In this document: piece by piece, positions 34,495 to 42,830 of the stretch
How the letters are laid out: every line of letters begins with the position of its first letter
How positions within the stretch are numbered: position 1 is the stretch's first letter
DNA from: Aquimarina mycalae
Lineage (GTDB): Bacteria > Bacteroidota > Bacteroidia > Flavobacteriales > Flavobacteriaceae
Reading direction: 5' to 3'
DNA: 64,000 nt
Assembly: GCF_029906345.1 (NCBI RefSeq)
Contig: NZ_JARYGY010000010.1
Span: 147,803 to 211,802 of the forward strand
Made by a program: the position numbers and the translations under genes
Notes under the pieces: model-generated
Database searches by the model: none
Seen by the model: only the letters and a program-made list of their open reading frames with translations
What the model was told of the DNA's origin: nothing

Positions 34495-35319
34495 ATGTTA
34501 CAACACAAATTCAAACTCATTTTAGTTTTGTTAACTATCTTATTATCTTTTAGTTGCCAAAATGAAGATTTAAATCAAGAAGATTTATATCAAGAAAAAC
34601 AGACATTATCTAAAGAAGCAACATCCACTTTAGATTTCTTAGTAGAACAGGGGTATTCTTCTGAAAACCTTACACCAGATTTTGAACGAAAATCGTTTAT
34701 CTATGGAGGTGATATTGCATTTCCTTTTGAACTTAAGGGTAATCTGGATAAAAACCGACCTAGCGATGCAAAAAACCAGTGGTATCGTATTGGTAATGGA
34801 GTTTATTATAGTAATTCAAGAGATATTACTTATTACATAGAAAGAAACTTTCCAAGACAGTTTGAATATGAGTTTTCTTGGGCTGCTTATCATTGGAGTC
34901 GCATAAGTCCTAATATTAATATAAGAAGGACCTATACCAGATCACGGGCAGATATACTTGTTGGTGCTTGGTACCAGACTAATACTAATGCTTGGGCACG
35001 AGCTGCATTACCAGATGGTAGAGGAAATGTAGGTTCATGGTTAAATATAAATACAGCTAAGGATCACGAGGGTTCTTCTGGGGAGTCTACTATGGCTCTG
35101 TTAATACATGAATTAGGACATAACCTTGGTTATTTGCATTCAGATCAAACTGAAGGAGAATTGATACCAGGTACAAGAGGTGTATCGTATCATAGAGCTA
35201 ATAACTGTGGTTCTGTCATGAAAAGTAGTGTATATGTATGTAACTGGAGATTAAGTTCAACACCTGGTTGGTCTAGTGATGATAGAAGAGCAATCGATTG
35301 GGCTTATCAATTGTATTAA
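34495..35319 (+). CDS. zinc metalloprotease lipoprotein (M57/matrixin-like)
   Basis: A 274-aa lipoprotein (lipobox LSFSC, Cys21) with a metzincin-type zinc site HELGHNLGYLHSD: His205, Glu206, His209 and His215. The region before it (residues about 95-190) has the beta-strand and ADILVGAW pattern of dual-action HEIGH (M57) or matrixin-like proteases. A later SVMKSSVYVCNW gives the usual Met-turn. No sorting domain is present, so it stays tethered. It is divergent from the T9SS protease at 32323, with 192 bases between; no clear -7 box was found there. Confidence 0.85.
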   Translation: MLQHKFKLILVLLTILLSFSCQNEDLNQEDLYQEKQTLSKEATSTLDFLVEQGYSSENLTPDFERKSFIYGGDIAFPFELKGNLDKNRPSDAKNQWYRIGNGVYYSNSRDITYYIERNFPRQFEYEFSWAAYHWSRISPNINIRRTYTRSRADILVGAWYQTNTNAWARAALPDGRGNVGSWLNINTAKDHEGSSGESTMALLIHELGHNLGYLHSDQTEGELIPGTRGVSYHRANNCGSVMKSSVYVCNWRLSSTPGWSSDDRRAIDWAYQLY

Positions 35320-35360
35320 TTCTTCTGATGTTATAAAATGCTAATAATGTCGAATACGTA

Positions 35361-35400
35361 TTAAAAACTGCTAGTCAAATGTGATTAGCAGTTTTTTTAA
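35361..35400. terminator. bidirectional terminator, member of the local family
   Basis: TTAAAAACTGCTA-GTCA pairs with TGAT-TAGCAGTTTTTTTAA (one G-T pair, loop AATG). It lies between convergent genes and shares the CTGCTA core with the hairpins at 29430, 32259 and 36227. Confidence 0.85.
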
Positions 35401-35447
35401 TGATAATATCTAATTATTTTCAGAACGATTAGCGAAGATATTACTTT

Positions 35448-36179
35448 TCATCCTTTAGTGATATTAAAGCTATTCCTAGAACGTTCAATAAATGAATCTC
35501 GAATGGATCTAGCTTCTTCATCACTGATTGAATTTTCATATTGTTCTAAGGTGTATCCAGTAGTTTTATAAAGCATTTCTTGATAAAAAATAATAATCTC
35601 GTTTTTTCTGTCTTTACTTGCTAATCCAACAAAGCGAGACATCATAAATTGATTTTCAATTAGATATCCTTTTTCTTCTAGAAACTTCCTTGTTTTAGCA
35701 CCTTCGCTGTTCGGGTTTTCTAAAGCTGACTTTTTACTATCATAAAACCAGGTATTATGACGATACTTATTATCACCAATAAAGTCTGCAGTACTGAAGT
35801 TGTAATTATAGATTAAATCGTTCTCAGGTAAAAAACCTTCGAACTGAATAATGAAAAGCTTATTTATAGATCGGTTTTTATCCATCGAAGCAAATACATA
35901 GCGTTCACCAGCCGCAACAGGTTTTCCTTGTAGATCCTCTGAATATTCATCAGAAGAAGCTATTATTTCAAAATCAAATTTACCTATATACTGAAATTCA
36001 TTATTAACGTCAATTTCAATTTCTGGATACTCGTTTGAAATTACCGTATTACCCTTAACAGATCTTGTTAAAAGTTGTTCAGATGAGACTTCTTGCCCTT
36101 CATTTTTAGTTTCTTTCTTTTTAGACTCGCAACCTAAAAATATTACTAAAACCATTAGTAAAATATATACATGTTTCAT
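35448..36179 (-). CDS. lipoprotein of unknown function
   Basis: A 243-aa predicted lipoprotein with lipobox FLGC (Cys17) after a short hydrophobic signal. A charged linker rich in Lys and Glu is followed by a mixed alpha/beta region (VISNEYPEIEIDVNNEF, RYVFASMDKNRSINKLFIIQFEGFLP) and a C-terminal helical segment. I do not recognise the family. It sits after the BlaR1/BlaI pair in the same direction but is separated from it by a terminator (36227-36263), so it is likely its own unit. Confidence 0.7.
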   Translation of the reverse strand: MKHVYILLMVLVIFLGCESKKKETKNEGQEVSSEQLLTRSVKGNTVISNEYPEIEIDVNNEFQYIGKFDFEIIASSDEYSEDLQGKPVAAGERYVFASMDKNRSINKLFIIQFEGFLPENDLIYNYNFSTADFIGDNKYRHNTWFYDSKKSALENPNSEGAKTRKFLEEKGYLIENQFMMSRFVGLASKDRKNEIIIFYQEMLYKTTGYTLEQYENSISDEEARSIRDSFIERSRNSFNITKG

Positions 36180-36226
36180 TTTAATAATTTTAAAAAATTC
36201 ATGCTTTAGTAAACTTGAATATGTAT

Positions 36227-36263
36227 AAAAAAGCTACTAATCGTATAAAACTAGTAGCTTTTT
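36227..36263 (-). terminator. terminator of the BlaR1-like gene, member of the local family
   Basis: AAAAAGCTACTA pairs with TAGTAGCTTTTT around a twelve-base loop, with A-runs giving a T-run on the minus strand. It follows the stop at 36325. Confidence 0.8.
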
Positions 36264-36324
36264 AATGATTGATGAATGTACTTAATCTAAGTACTTAGTT
36301 GTTGGCTAGTTTTTTTATAAATAC

Positions 36325-39087
36325 TTAAAAATGAATTTTTATTCTAATTGCTTGTTCAAGAGAAATGTTCTCGTCCTGATCTTTTAAGGATTTCACGAAC
36401 TCTGGACTTACATTATGAATCTTAAGACTCATAGCTTGATCCGCAGTAATATTTTTGTAGCCTAAATCTTCAAATGGTTTTACAAATTCTGGACTTACAT
36501 TATGAATTTTGAAAGATATAATATCATCTAATGGTAGATTACCAAATCTAGTTTTCTTAAATTTTTTGATGTAATCTGGTGATACGTTATGAATTTTTAG
36601 AGACATTAAATCATCGATATCAAGGTTGTTATATCCAATTTTTACATATTCTGATGCAGTATCTGGAGATACATTATGTGTTTTTAAAGACATAGCTTCC
36701 TCCAGAGAAACGTTTTTATATCCCGCTTTTTTGAAGGACTCAATAAATTCTGGTGTAACATTGTGAATTTTTAATCCAACTACTTTGTCTAGAGAAATGT
36801 TCTTATAACCTGCTTGATGATATTTTCTAATAAAATCGGGTGTTACATTATGAATTTTTAACGAAATTATATCATCTACTGAGGCATTTTCGTACCCAAG
36901 TGCTTTAAATTGTTTTATAAAATCACCAGGTGTTTGTTGTATTTGCTGACTCCTTTTACCTGCATTATTGGTAGAACTTGACTGACTGTTATGGTTATGC
37001 TTCGTATTTCCAACCTGACCTGGACTTACATTATGTATTTTTAATTTAATAGCTTCTTTTAATGAAAGATTAGTTTGCCCAGCTTTTTTATAAGACTCTA
37101 TTAGATCAGCAGTCACATTATGAATTTTTAGATTTTTGGCTTCCTTTAATGTAATATTAGGGTATCCAACTTTCTTAAAACTATTGATAAATGATGGCGT
37201 TACATTATGTATTTTTAAATTCTGAGCTTCTTTTAACGTAATGTTCTTGTATCCCATATTTTGATATGACTGAACATACTGAGGTGTAACATTATGTATC
37301 TTTAGATTTTGTGCTTCTTTGGCAGAGATGTTAGTGTATCCTTCTTTTTTGAAATTTGCAATAAATTCTGGAGATACATTATGAATCTTTAATCGCATAT
37401 AATCATTTAATGACATTTTTTTATATCCATTATCGGTATACGATTTAATAAATTCTGAAGATAAATTATGGATTTTGGCCTTTGTAATTTCCTTTAATGT
37501 TGTTTTTTGTCCGTTCACTTTATTAATAAACTTGATATAAGAAACATCAACATCAAATAAGTTTAGTTTACTTACTTCTCGCATTGTATAGTCATTATAT
37601 CCTAACTTAGAAAGCTCTTTTCGATACATCTTTAATTTTTCGAGAGAAAGTCCTTTATGGATAATATCTTCAAAATCATCCTGACTTAAAGAAAGATTCT
37701 CTTGCTTAAGGTATACTAAATACTGATTGTCAAAATCTGTAAGAAAACAATGAACCAGCTCTTCATTATCTGCCGTAAATCCTTGCTTGGATAAAGCATT
37801 GCTAAAACTTGAATTAGGAACAAAAGTATACCTTCCATCTCCTAGTCCATCCTGAAACTCTCCAACATACGTCATGGATCCAGCATCTCTGGTGATTTCT
37901 AACTTTTGTTTATCTCCAGTAGGAAAACCAGCAAAGAAAGAGGGTTCATAACATCTCGTGATGGACCAAAAACTTCTTTTTAAAGGTTCAGCACTTCTGT
38001 ACATAATACATAATTTTCCTCCTCCAACTTCTGCATCCCAAACACCTTTAGTAAAATCGTTCTTGAACTTTGATTCTTTGTCTTTAAAATGTTTTTCGGT
38101 AAGAGTGTTTAATTCGTTGAGGTAAGATTCATCAATTTCAGCAATTGAGGTATCTACGCTGACTGGATTAAATGATAATACAGTCAAGGCCAGTAATGGA
38201 ATAATGATTAGGTATTTCCATGCTGATTTTGCAGTCGATTTTTTAGAATTCATCATAATTATTCGTTTTTTGAGAAATGATTGATTGTAACTTGTTGCCA
38301 ATCCTGTTGGCATATCTGGAGTAGATACTTTTAAAAGATTCATTTGATAAATCTCTTTGTCTTCACCTACTGTAAGCATACTATTATCAGTAAGATATTC
38401 TAGATTATTATCAATAGCTTTTCTATATAACCAGGCAAATGGGTTAAACCATTGCACGGTGACTAGAAACTCTGCAATTAGCATATCTAAACTGTGTTTA
38501 CCAGTAATATGCAATTGCTCGTGCTTAAGAATTTGTAAATATGTATCTGGATTATATTGATTAGGGTTTATAAATATTCTATTCCAAAAAGAGTAAGGAG
38601 CGTGATTAGTGTCGGTTTCTACAATTTTATAGATATCAGCTTCTATAGTTTGATACTTGATCATTCTATATAATAAAACACTTAACTGGATTAAAAAATT
38701 AACCCCAAAAGCCATAACACCTAATATATAGATATAAATGATTATTGATTTCCAGTCTAAAGCAATAATAGAAGGAGTAATAGTATTGGCGATATTTTCT
38801 GATATTGTTGGAGTAGTGTTCTCAGAAATATTAGGTTGTGTTTCATCTTCAATAATAGAAGTTTCAGCTGTTTCGGTGGTAATAATTTCAGCTTCGGGTT
38901 TCTGAAAAATTGTAGTTCTAAAAGATACGTTTTCTGGTACTGAGATATACGGTATAGAAAATGATACCAGGATCAAAGAAAGTAAAACCCACCTGTTTAG
39001 GTTATAAAATGTTTCTTTAGAAAGGAATAATCTGTATATAAGATACGATAAGCCTATAAGTGCTGCACTGTAGATGATGTAAGCCAT
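36325..39087 (-). CDS. BlaR1/MecR1-type M56 membrane metallopeptidase with twelve KIHN repeats
   Basis: A 920-aa signal-transducing membrane protease. Hydrophobic helices occur near residues 3-22, 32-50, 114-140 and 291-307. The zinc site is HEQLH (His189, His193) with a downstream VQWFNPFAWLYRKAI segment typical of M56. Instead of a penicillin-binding sensor the periplasmic part has a unique region (residues about 320-535) and then about 29-residue repeats whose core is KIHN(V)(S/T)P, from 538 to the terminus. Such repeats are known from Bacteroidota BlaR1-like proteins, usually as KIHGVTP. It is encoded right after its BlaI repressor, start and stop overlapping by one base (39087). Confidence 0.92.
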   Translation of the reverse strand: MAYIIYSAALIGLSYLIYRLFLSKETFYNLNRWVLLSLILVSFSIPYISVPENVSFRTTIFQKPEAEIITTETAETSIIEDETQPNISENTTPTISENIANTITPSIIALDWKSIIIYIYILGVMAFGVNFLIQLSVLLYRMIKYQTIEADIYKIVETDTNHAPYSFWNRIFINPNQYNPDTYLQILKHEQLHITGKHSLDMLIAEFLVTVQWFNPFAWLYRKAIDNNLEYLTDNSMLTVGEDKEIYQMNLLKVSTPDMPTGLATSYNQSFLKKRIIMMNSKKSTAKSAWKYLIIIPLLALTVLSFNPVSVDTSIAEIDESYLNELNTLTEKHFKDKESKFKNDFTKGVWDAEVGGGKLCIMYRSAEPLKRSFWSITRCYEPSFFAGFPTGDKQKLEITRDAGSMTYVGEFQDGLGDGRYTFVPNSSFSNALSKQGFTADNEELVHCFLTDFDNQYLVYLKQENLSLSQDDFEDIIHKGLSLEKLKMYRKELSKLGYNDYTMREVSKLNLFDVDVSYIKFINKVNGQKTTLKEITKAKIHNLSSEFIKSYTDNGYKKMSLNDYMRLKIHNVSPEFIANFKKEGYTNISAKEAQNLKIHNVTPQYVQSYQNMGYKNITLKEAQNLKIHNVTPSFINSFKKVGYPNITLKEAKNLKIHNVTADLIESYKKAGQTNLSLKEAIKLKIHNVSPGQVGNTKHNHNSQSSSTNNAGKRSQQIQQTPGDFIKQFKALGYENASVDDIISLKIHNVTPDFIRKYHQAGYKNISLDKVVGLKIHNVTPEFIESFKKAGYKNVSLEEAMSLKTHNVSPDTASEYVKIGYNNLDIDDLMSLKIHNVSPDYIKKFKKTRFGNLPLDDIISFKIHNVSPEFVKPFEDLGYKNITADQAMSLKIHNVSPEFVKSLKDQDENISLEQAIRIKIHF
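36328..37476 (-). repeat. tandem 87-bp coding repeats in the BlaR1-like gene
   Basis: Twelve KIHN or KTHN boundaries recur about every 29 codons, with the consensus GY-N-(S/T)L-EA--LKIHNV(S/T)PEFI--FKK. The array is broken once after repeat 6 by a Ser/Asn/Gln-rich linker (GNTKHNHNSQSSSTNNAGK). It ends on an incomplete KIHF. Copies differ from each other, so this is an old domain array rather than a recent expansion. Confidence 0.9.
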
Positions 39088-39473
39088 TACTTATTGTTTT
39101 TAATGAGTTTGATGATTTCTTCTAATTCCTCAGTATTGATTTTTTCTTCTTTGGCAAAGAACTTAACCAAAGCTAGCGGTGAATTATCAAAGTAGTTATT
39201 GACTACCTCTCCTAAAACATCCTTCTGATAGTCATTTTTTGATATCAAAGGATAGTATTGAAAACTATTACCAAATGCCTTGTGGCTTATAAATCCTTTT
39301 TCTTCTAAAATTTTTACAATAGTGGCAGTAGTATTATAATGAGGTTTAGGATCTGGTAGTTCTTCAATGATTTCTTTTATAAAAGCTTTTTCAAGTTTCC
39401 ATAAACTCTGCATAATCTGTTCTTCTCTTTTAGCTAACTTTTGCATGATCTTGAAATTTGATAGAACAAACAT
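39087..39473 (-). CDS. BlaI/MecI-family transcriptional repressor
   Basis: A 128-aa winged-helix repressor, cleaved in known systems by its M56 partner. It has LAKREEQIMQSLWKLEKAFIKEIIEELPDP and YNTTATIVKILEEKGFISHKAFG, the family's recognition-helix and wing segments, and a C-terminal dimerisation helix. The start MFVLSNFKIMQKLAKRE could be nine residues later at an internal Met; I kept the longer frame. The three-dyad operator just upstream (39475-39532) fits autoregulation, and the BlaR1-like gene follows directly. Confidence 0.93.
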   Translation of the reverse strand: MFVLSNFKIMQKLAKREEQIMQSLWKLEKAFIKEIIEELPDPKPHYNTTATIVKILEEKGFISHKAFGNSFQYYPLISKNDYQKDVLGEVVNNYFDNSPLALVKFFAKEEKINTEELEEIIKLIKNNK

Positions 39474-39474
39474 A

Positions 39475-39532
39475 CTCCTAATTAATTAGTTTTACAACTA
39501 ATAAGTTAGTAGTTTAACTAATTAATTAGGAG
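39475..39532 (-). promoter_or_regulatory. operator of three dyads at 20-bp spacing upstream of the BlaI-like gene
   Basis: CTAATTAATTAG occurs twice (centres 39483.5 and 39523.5) around a central ACTAATAAGTTAGT (centre 39503.5). The outer arms extend to a 17-bp perfect inverted repeat, 39475-39491 and 39516-39532. BlaI-type dimers bind short dyads; centres exactly 20 bp apart put the dimers on one face of the helix. Confidence 0.7.
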
Positions 39533-39598
39533 AAATAAAGCTTAAGTCCTTTGTTTAAAGAGGTTTGAGTTGTTGTTAAAAATATATTAAAAGTATTT

Positions 39599-40534
39599 TT
39601 AGAAAGGTAAATTTCCAAGATCTACATTACCTCCAGATAAAATAAGTCCTATTTTTTTTCTTTTAAATCGTTCTTTTTCTCTTAATAATGCAGCTAAAGG
39701 AACTGCGCATGAAGGTTCGATCACTATTTTCATTCGTTCCCAAATCAATTGCATAGCCGATATAATTTCTTTTTCATCCACTCTAATGATTTCCGAAACA
39801 TGTTTCTTTATGATAGGAAATGTAATATCACCCAAAGGCATTTTGAGTCCATCGGCAACCGTATTGGTGGTTTCATTAATCTCTAGTCTACCACTTTGTA
39901 ATGCACGATAAGCATCATCTACTTCAAAAGGTTCTCCACCTATTACAGTACAATTGCTACTAAAAAAACTGGCTGCTAATGCAGTACCTGCAATTAACCC
40001 ACCACCACCTACTGGAGCGAACAGATATTCTATATTAGGATAATCTTCTAATAATTCTAAGGCAGCAGTTCCTTGTCCTAGAATTACTTGAGAATCGTTG
40101 TAAGGATGTAAAAAAGTAGCTCCTTTCTCTTGTTGTATTTTTTTTGCAGTCTCTTCACGATCTTTATGAGTAGGAGGACATTCTGTAATTTGACCATCAT
40201 ATGCCGCAACTGCATCTTTTTTTACTTGTGGGGCATTAGAAGGCATCACAATGTATGCTTTAATACCTAAACTTTGAGCAGCAAGAGATAATGCTTGCGC
40301 AAAATTACCGGACGAATGTGTTACTACTCCTTTAGATTTTTGTTCATCAGATAACTGTAAAATCGCATGTGTTGCACCACGCATTTTAAAAGCTCCCATT
40401 CGTTGAAAATTCTCGCATTTAAAATATAATTCTGCACCAGAAATCTGATTAAGAAGACGTGAAGTTAATACAGGAGTTTTATGAATGTAGGGCTTGATTT
40501 TTTTGTGGCAATCAGTAAGATCTTGTGCTGTCAT
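39599..40534 (-). CDS. PLP-dependent threonine/serine dehydratase or racemase-like enzyme
   Basis: A 311-aa fold-type II PLP enzyme of the threonine-dehydratase/serine-racemase group. It has the PLP lysine motif GAFKMRGA, the substrate loop SSGNFAQA and the phosphate-cup GGGGLIAG. The C-terminal ACT domain of biosynthetic threonine deaminase is absent, so it is a degradative or racemase-type member; substrates such as Ser, Thr or hydroxyaspartate cannot be told apart. It is paralogous to the enzyme at 42814 but sits beyond a terminator (40634-40669), so it is transcribed separately. Confidence 0.88.
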   Translation of the reverse strand: MTAQDLTDCHKKIKPYIHKTPVLTSRLLNQISGAELYFKCENFQRMGAFKMRGATHAILQLSDEQKSKGVVTHSSGNFAQALSLAAQSLGIKAYIVMPSNAPQVKKDAVAAYDGQITECPPTHKDREETAKKIQQEKGATFLHPYNDSQVILGQGTAALELLEDYPNIEYLFAPVGGGGLIAGTALAASFFSSNCTVIGGEPFEVDDAYRALQSGRLEINETTNTVADGLKMPLGDITFPIIKKHVSEIIRVDEKEIISAMQLIWERMKIVIEPSCAVPLAALLREKERFKRKKIGLILSGGNVDLGNLPF

Positions 40535-40633
40535 AACCAGAATTAATTTTCGAACTTTAAAAATAAGTTATTTGTACATAATTCTGAAAACAGACTATAT
40601 CTTTTGACAAATTTAAATTTCGGGTAATCAAAA

Positions 40634-40669
40634 TAAAAAACCCGATAGGCTATATATAGGCTATCGGGT
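40634..40669 (-). terminator. terminator of the PLP-enzyme operon
   Basis: ACCCGATAG and CTATCGGGT form the stem around a TATATA-rich loop that can pair further; read on the minus strand it ends in a run of six T. It follows the aminotransferase gene that ends at 40755. Confidence 0.85.
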
Positions 40670-40754
40670 CGTATGAACAAAGTAATTATATGCTGCAATA
40701 GCACATAGACATTATCAACTCATAGTAAAGGTTTGAGTGCTAGTTCTTACGTTC

Positions 40755-41873
40755 TTATACATTAAAACGTTCTTTAAGAGCTTGTTTTATTCTCTCTAAT
40801 CCTTCCAGAATATATTTTTTACGTTCACCAATACCAATTCTAAAATGATGATCAATACCATAACAATCCCCTGCTAAAATGAATACACTTTTTTCTGTAC
40901 GAAGCCATTCTGCCAATTCTGTTGAATTAATATCGATGTTATATTTAATAAATAACATTCCGCCACCTTTTGGAGCGACATATTCGAATACATCTCCATA
41001 TTGGTCTAACCATTCTTTAACAGCAATTAGATTTTCGTTAAGCATAGTCCTGTTTCGGGTTAGAATTTCTTGGCGCTTTTCAGGACGTAATGCGATCTCA
41101 CCAATGTAGTGACTCATGATGCCTGCCGTAATAGAAGTATAATCGTGATAAGCCCAAGTATCGGCAATAAGATTTTCTGGACCTACGAGCCATCCTAATC
41201 GTAATCCTGGTAAGGCGTATGCTTTAGATAATCCACCATTAACCATTACTTTATCATACATTCCGATAAAACTTTCTATAGTATTTCCATCGAGTTCTGC
41301 ACCTCTATATACTTCATCACAGTACACCCAAGCATCAACACTTTTAGCGATAGCTACAATTTCTTGCATTTCATCAGTAGTAAGTGTATATCCTGTTGGG
41401 TTATTAGGATTACATATTGCAATCATTTTGGTCTTAGAGGTAACAAGCGATTTTAGCTCTGCAATATCTGGTTTCCATTGATTTTCTTCCCTTAAATGAA
41501 ATGCTTTAGGAATACATCCCATTTCTTCTGCAATCCCCCATATTTGCATATAATTGGGAACCATCATAATGACTTCATCTCCTTTTTCTAATAAAGTATG
41601 ACACGCAATAAAATTAGCTTCTGAAGATCCATTCGTAACCAATACATTTTCTTCATGAGCTCCATTGTATAATGCACTAATTCGCTGTCTTAAAGGAATT
41701 GATCCATTTGTTTGACCATATCCTAAAACAGTATTAGTTAATGTATTAATTTGATCTTTATTTAGTAATTCAGTAAGTGTATATGGATGAAAACCACTTT
41801 CAGTTAGATTATAATCTACAGTGTTTTCAAATAATGACTGTACTCTTTCTAGTTCAAAAATTGGAATATTCAT
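40755..41873 (-). CDS. class I/II PLP-dependent aminotransferase
   Basis: A 372-aa fold-type I aminotransferase. The PLP lysine lies in GGLSKAYALPGLRLGW (residue about 216), with NPNNPTGY near residue 157 and the DEVYRG motif near 184. The C-terminal Arg that binds the substrate carboxylate is in HHFRIGIGE. The substrate is unknown; the family includes aspartate aminotransferases and capreomycidine-synthase-like enzymes. It is the last gene of the operon, six bases after the ornithine-cyclodeaminase-family gene, so it probably acts on a related amino or keto acid. Confidence 0.9.
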   Translation of the reverse strand: MNIPIFELERVQSLFENTVDYNLTESGFHPYTLTELLNKDQINTLTNTVLGYGQTNGSIPLRQRISALYNGAHEENVLVTNGSSEANFIACHTLLEKGDEVIMMVPNYMQIWGIAEEMGCIPKAFHLREENQWKPDIAELKSLVTSKTKMIAICNPNNPTGYTLTTDEMQEIVAIAKSVDAWVYCDEVYRGAELDGNTIESFIGMYDKVMVNGGLSKAYALPGLRLGWLVGPENLIADTWAYHDYTSITAGIMSHYIGEIALRPEKRQEILTRNRTMLNENLIAVKEWLDQYGDVFEYVAPKGGGMLFIKYNIDINSTELAEWLRTEKSVFILAGDCYGIDHHFRIGIGERKKYILEGLERIKQALKERFNV

Positions 41874-41879
41874 AGTCTT

Positions 41880-42830
41880 TTAATTTTTATTATAGTTCAT
41901 ATATACTGCCTTTGCGATCATAATATCTTGTACAGCTACTCCTGTAAGATCGGTTACAGTAATTTGTTGATCGTGCATTCGTTGTAATGAGGTATCCTGA
42001 ATAGCGGTTCCTAGTTCAACGATTTTTTTGTTAGTAATAGCATCTGTTTTTCTTGCATGATATATTTCTCCTCTCGTTTTACTCTGCGGAATGCTATCCG
42101 CAATAATTAGATCCGCATTTTTAAGCAATTCACTATCTAGCTCTTGTTTATCCTCAGTATCAGAACCAACAGCTGTAATATGGGTGCCAGATTGAATATC
42201 CTGTGCCATAAGAAGTGGAGTAGTGGCAGGAGTAGTAGTAACAATGAGATTACAATTTCTGGCAATTTCTGTTATGTTAGTAGCAATATGAAAATCATAT
42301 ATATCACCCATTTCGGAGATATAGGTATGTACTTTATCCATATTCCTTCCCCATACCCAAACTGTTTTACAAGGAGTATGTTTTTGTAGATATTGCAATT
42401 GCAATCTGGCTTGAATACCTGTACCCACAATTCCTATTGCTTTTATATTTTTTGGTGCGAAATATTTTGCTGCTACTGCTCCAGCCGCCGCAGTTCTAAT
42501 ATCTGTTAGATATCCTTCATCTAGTAATACAGCTACTAATTGACCAGTTTTTTGATTAAATAATAACATCAATCCTTGACTAGAAGGAATTCCTAATGCT
42601 GGGTTATCATAAAAACCAGAAGCAATTTTAATTACATAATACTCATCATTTTTGATGTATCCATATTTGATATGTGCTTCTCCTTTTGGTTTTTCAAAAA
42701 GTAATTCGCCGACTGGTGGCACAATAGTATTGCCATTACTGTATTGAATAAAACCTTCCTCAATTGCAGAAACGATATCGATATCTTTTACAATTGATTG
42801 TATTTCTTGTATGTTAATAACAGTTGCCAT
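41880..42830 (-). CDS. ornithine cyclodeaminase / mu-crystallin family protein
   Basis: A 316-aa NAD(P)-dependent enzyme. Its Rossmann motif GIVGTGIQARLQLQYL is at residues about 127-142, preceded by LTDIRTAAAGAVAAKYF, and followed by VTTTPATTPLL. Members cyclise ornithine or reduce imines (ketimine reductases; iminosuccinate reductase BhcD and EutC belong here). The reaction cannot be fixed from sequence. It overlaps the dehydratase upstream by 17 bases and is followed six bases later by the aminotransferase, so the three are one operon. Confidence 0.9.
   Translation of the reverse strand: MATVINIQEIQSIVKDIDIVSAIEEGFIQYSNGNTIVPPVGELLFEKPKGEAHIKYGYIKNDEYYVIKIASGFYDNPALGIPSSQGLMLLFNQKTGQLVAVLLDEGYLTDIRTAAAGAVAAKYFAPKNIKAIGIVGTGIQARLQLQYLQKHTPCKTVWVWGRNMDKVHTYISEMGDIYDFHIATNITEIARNCNLIVTTTPATTPLLMAQDIQSGTHITAVGSDTEDKQELDSELLKNADLIIADSIPQSKTRGEIYHARKTDAITNKKIVELGTAIQDTSLQRMHDQQITVTDLTGVAVQDIMIAKAVYMNYNKN

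Noticed and set aside
36328..37476. Regular 87-bp repeats as a possible CRISPR or satellite array
   Set aside because: They lie in one long frame encoding KIHN units, without constant repeats or unique spacers.
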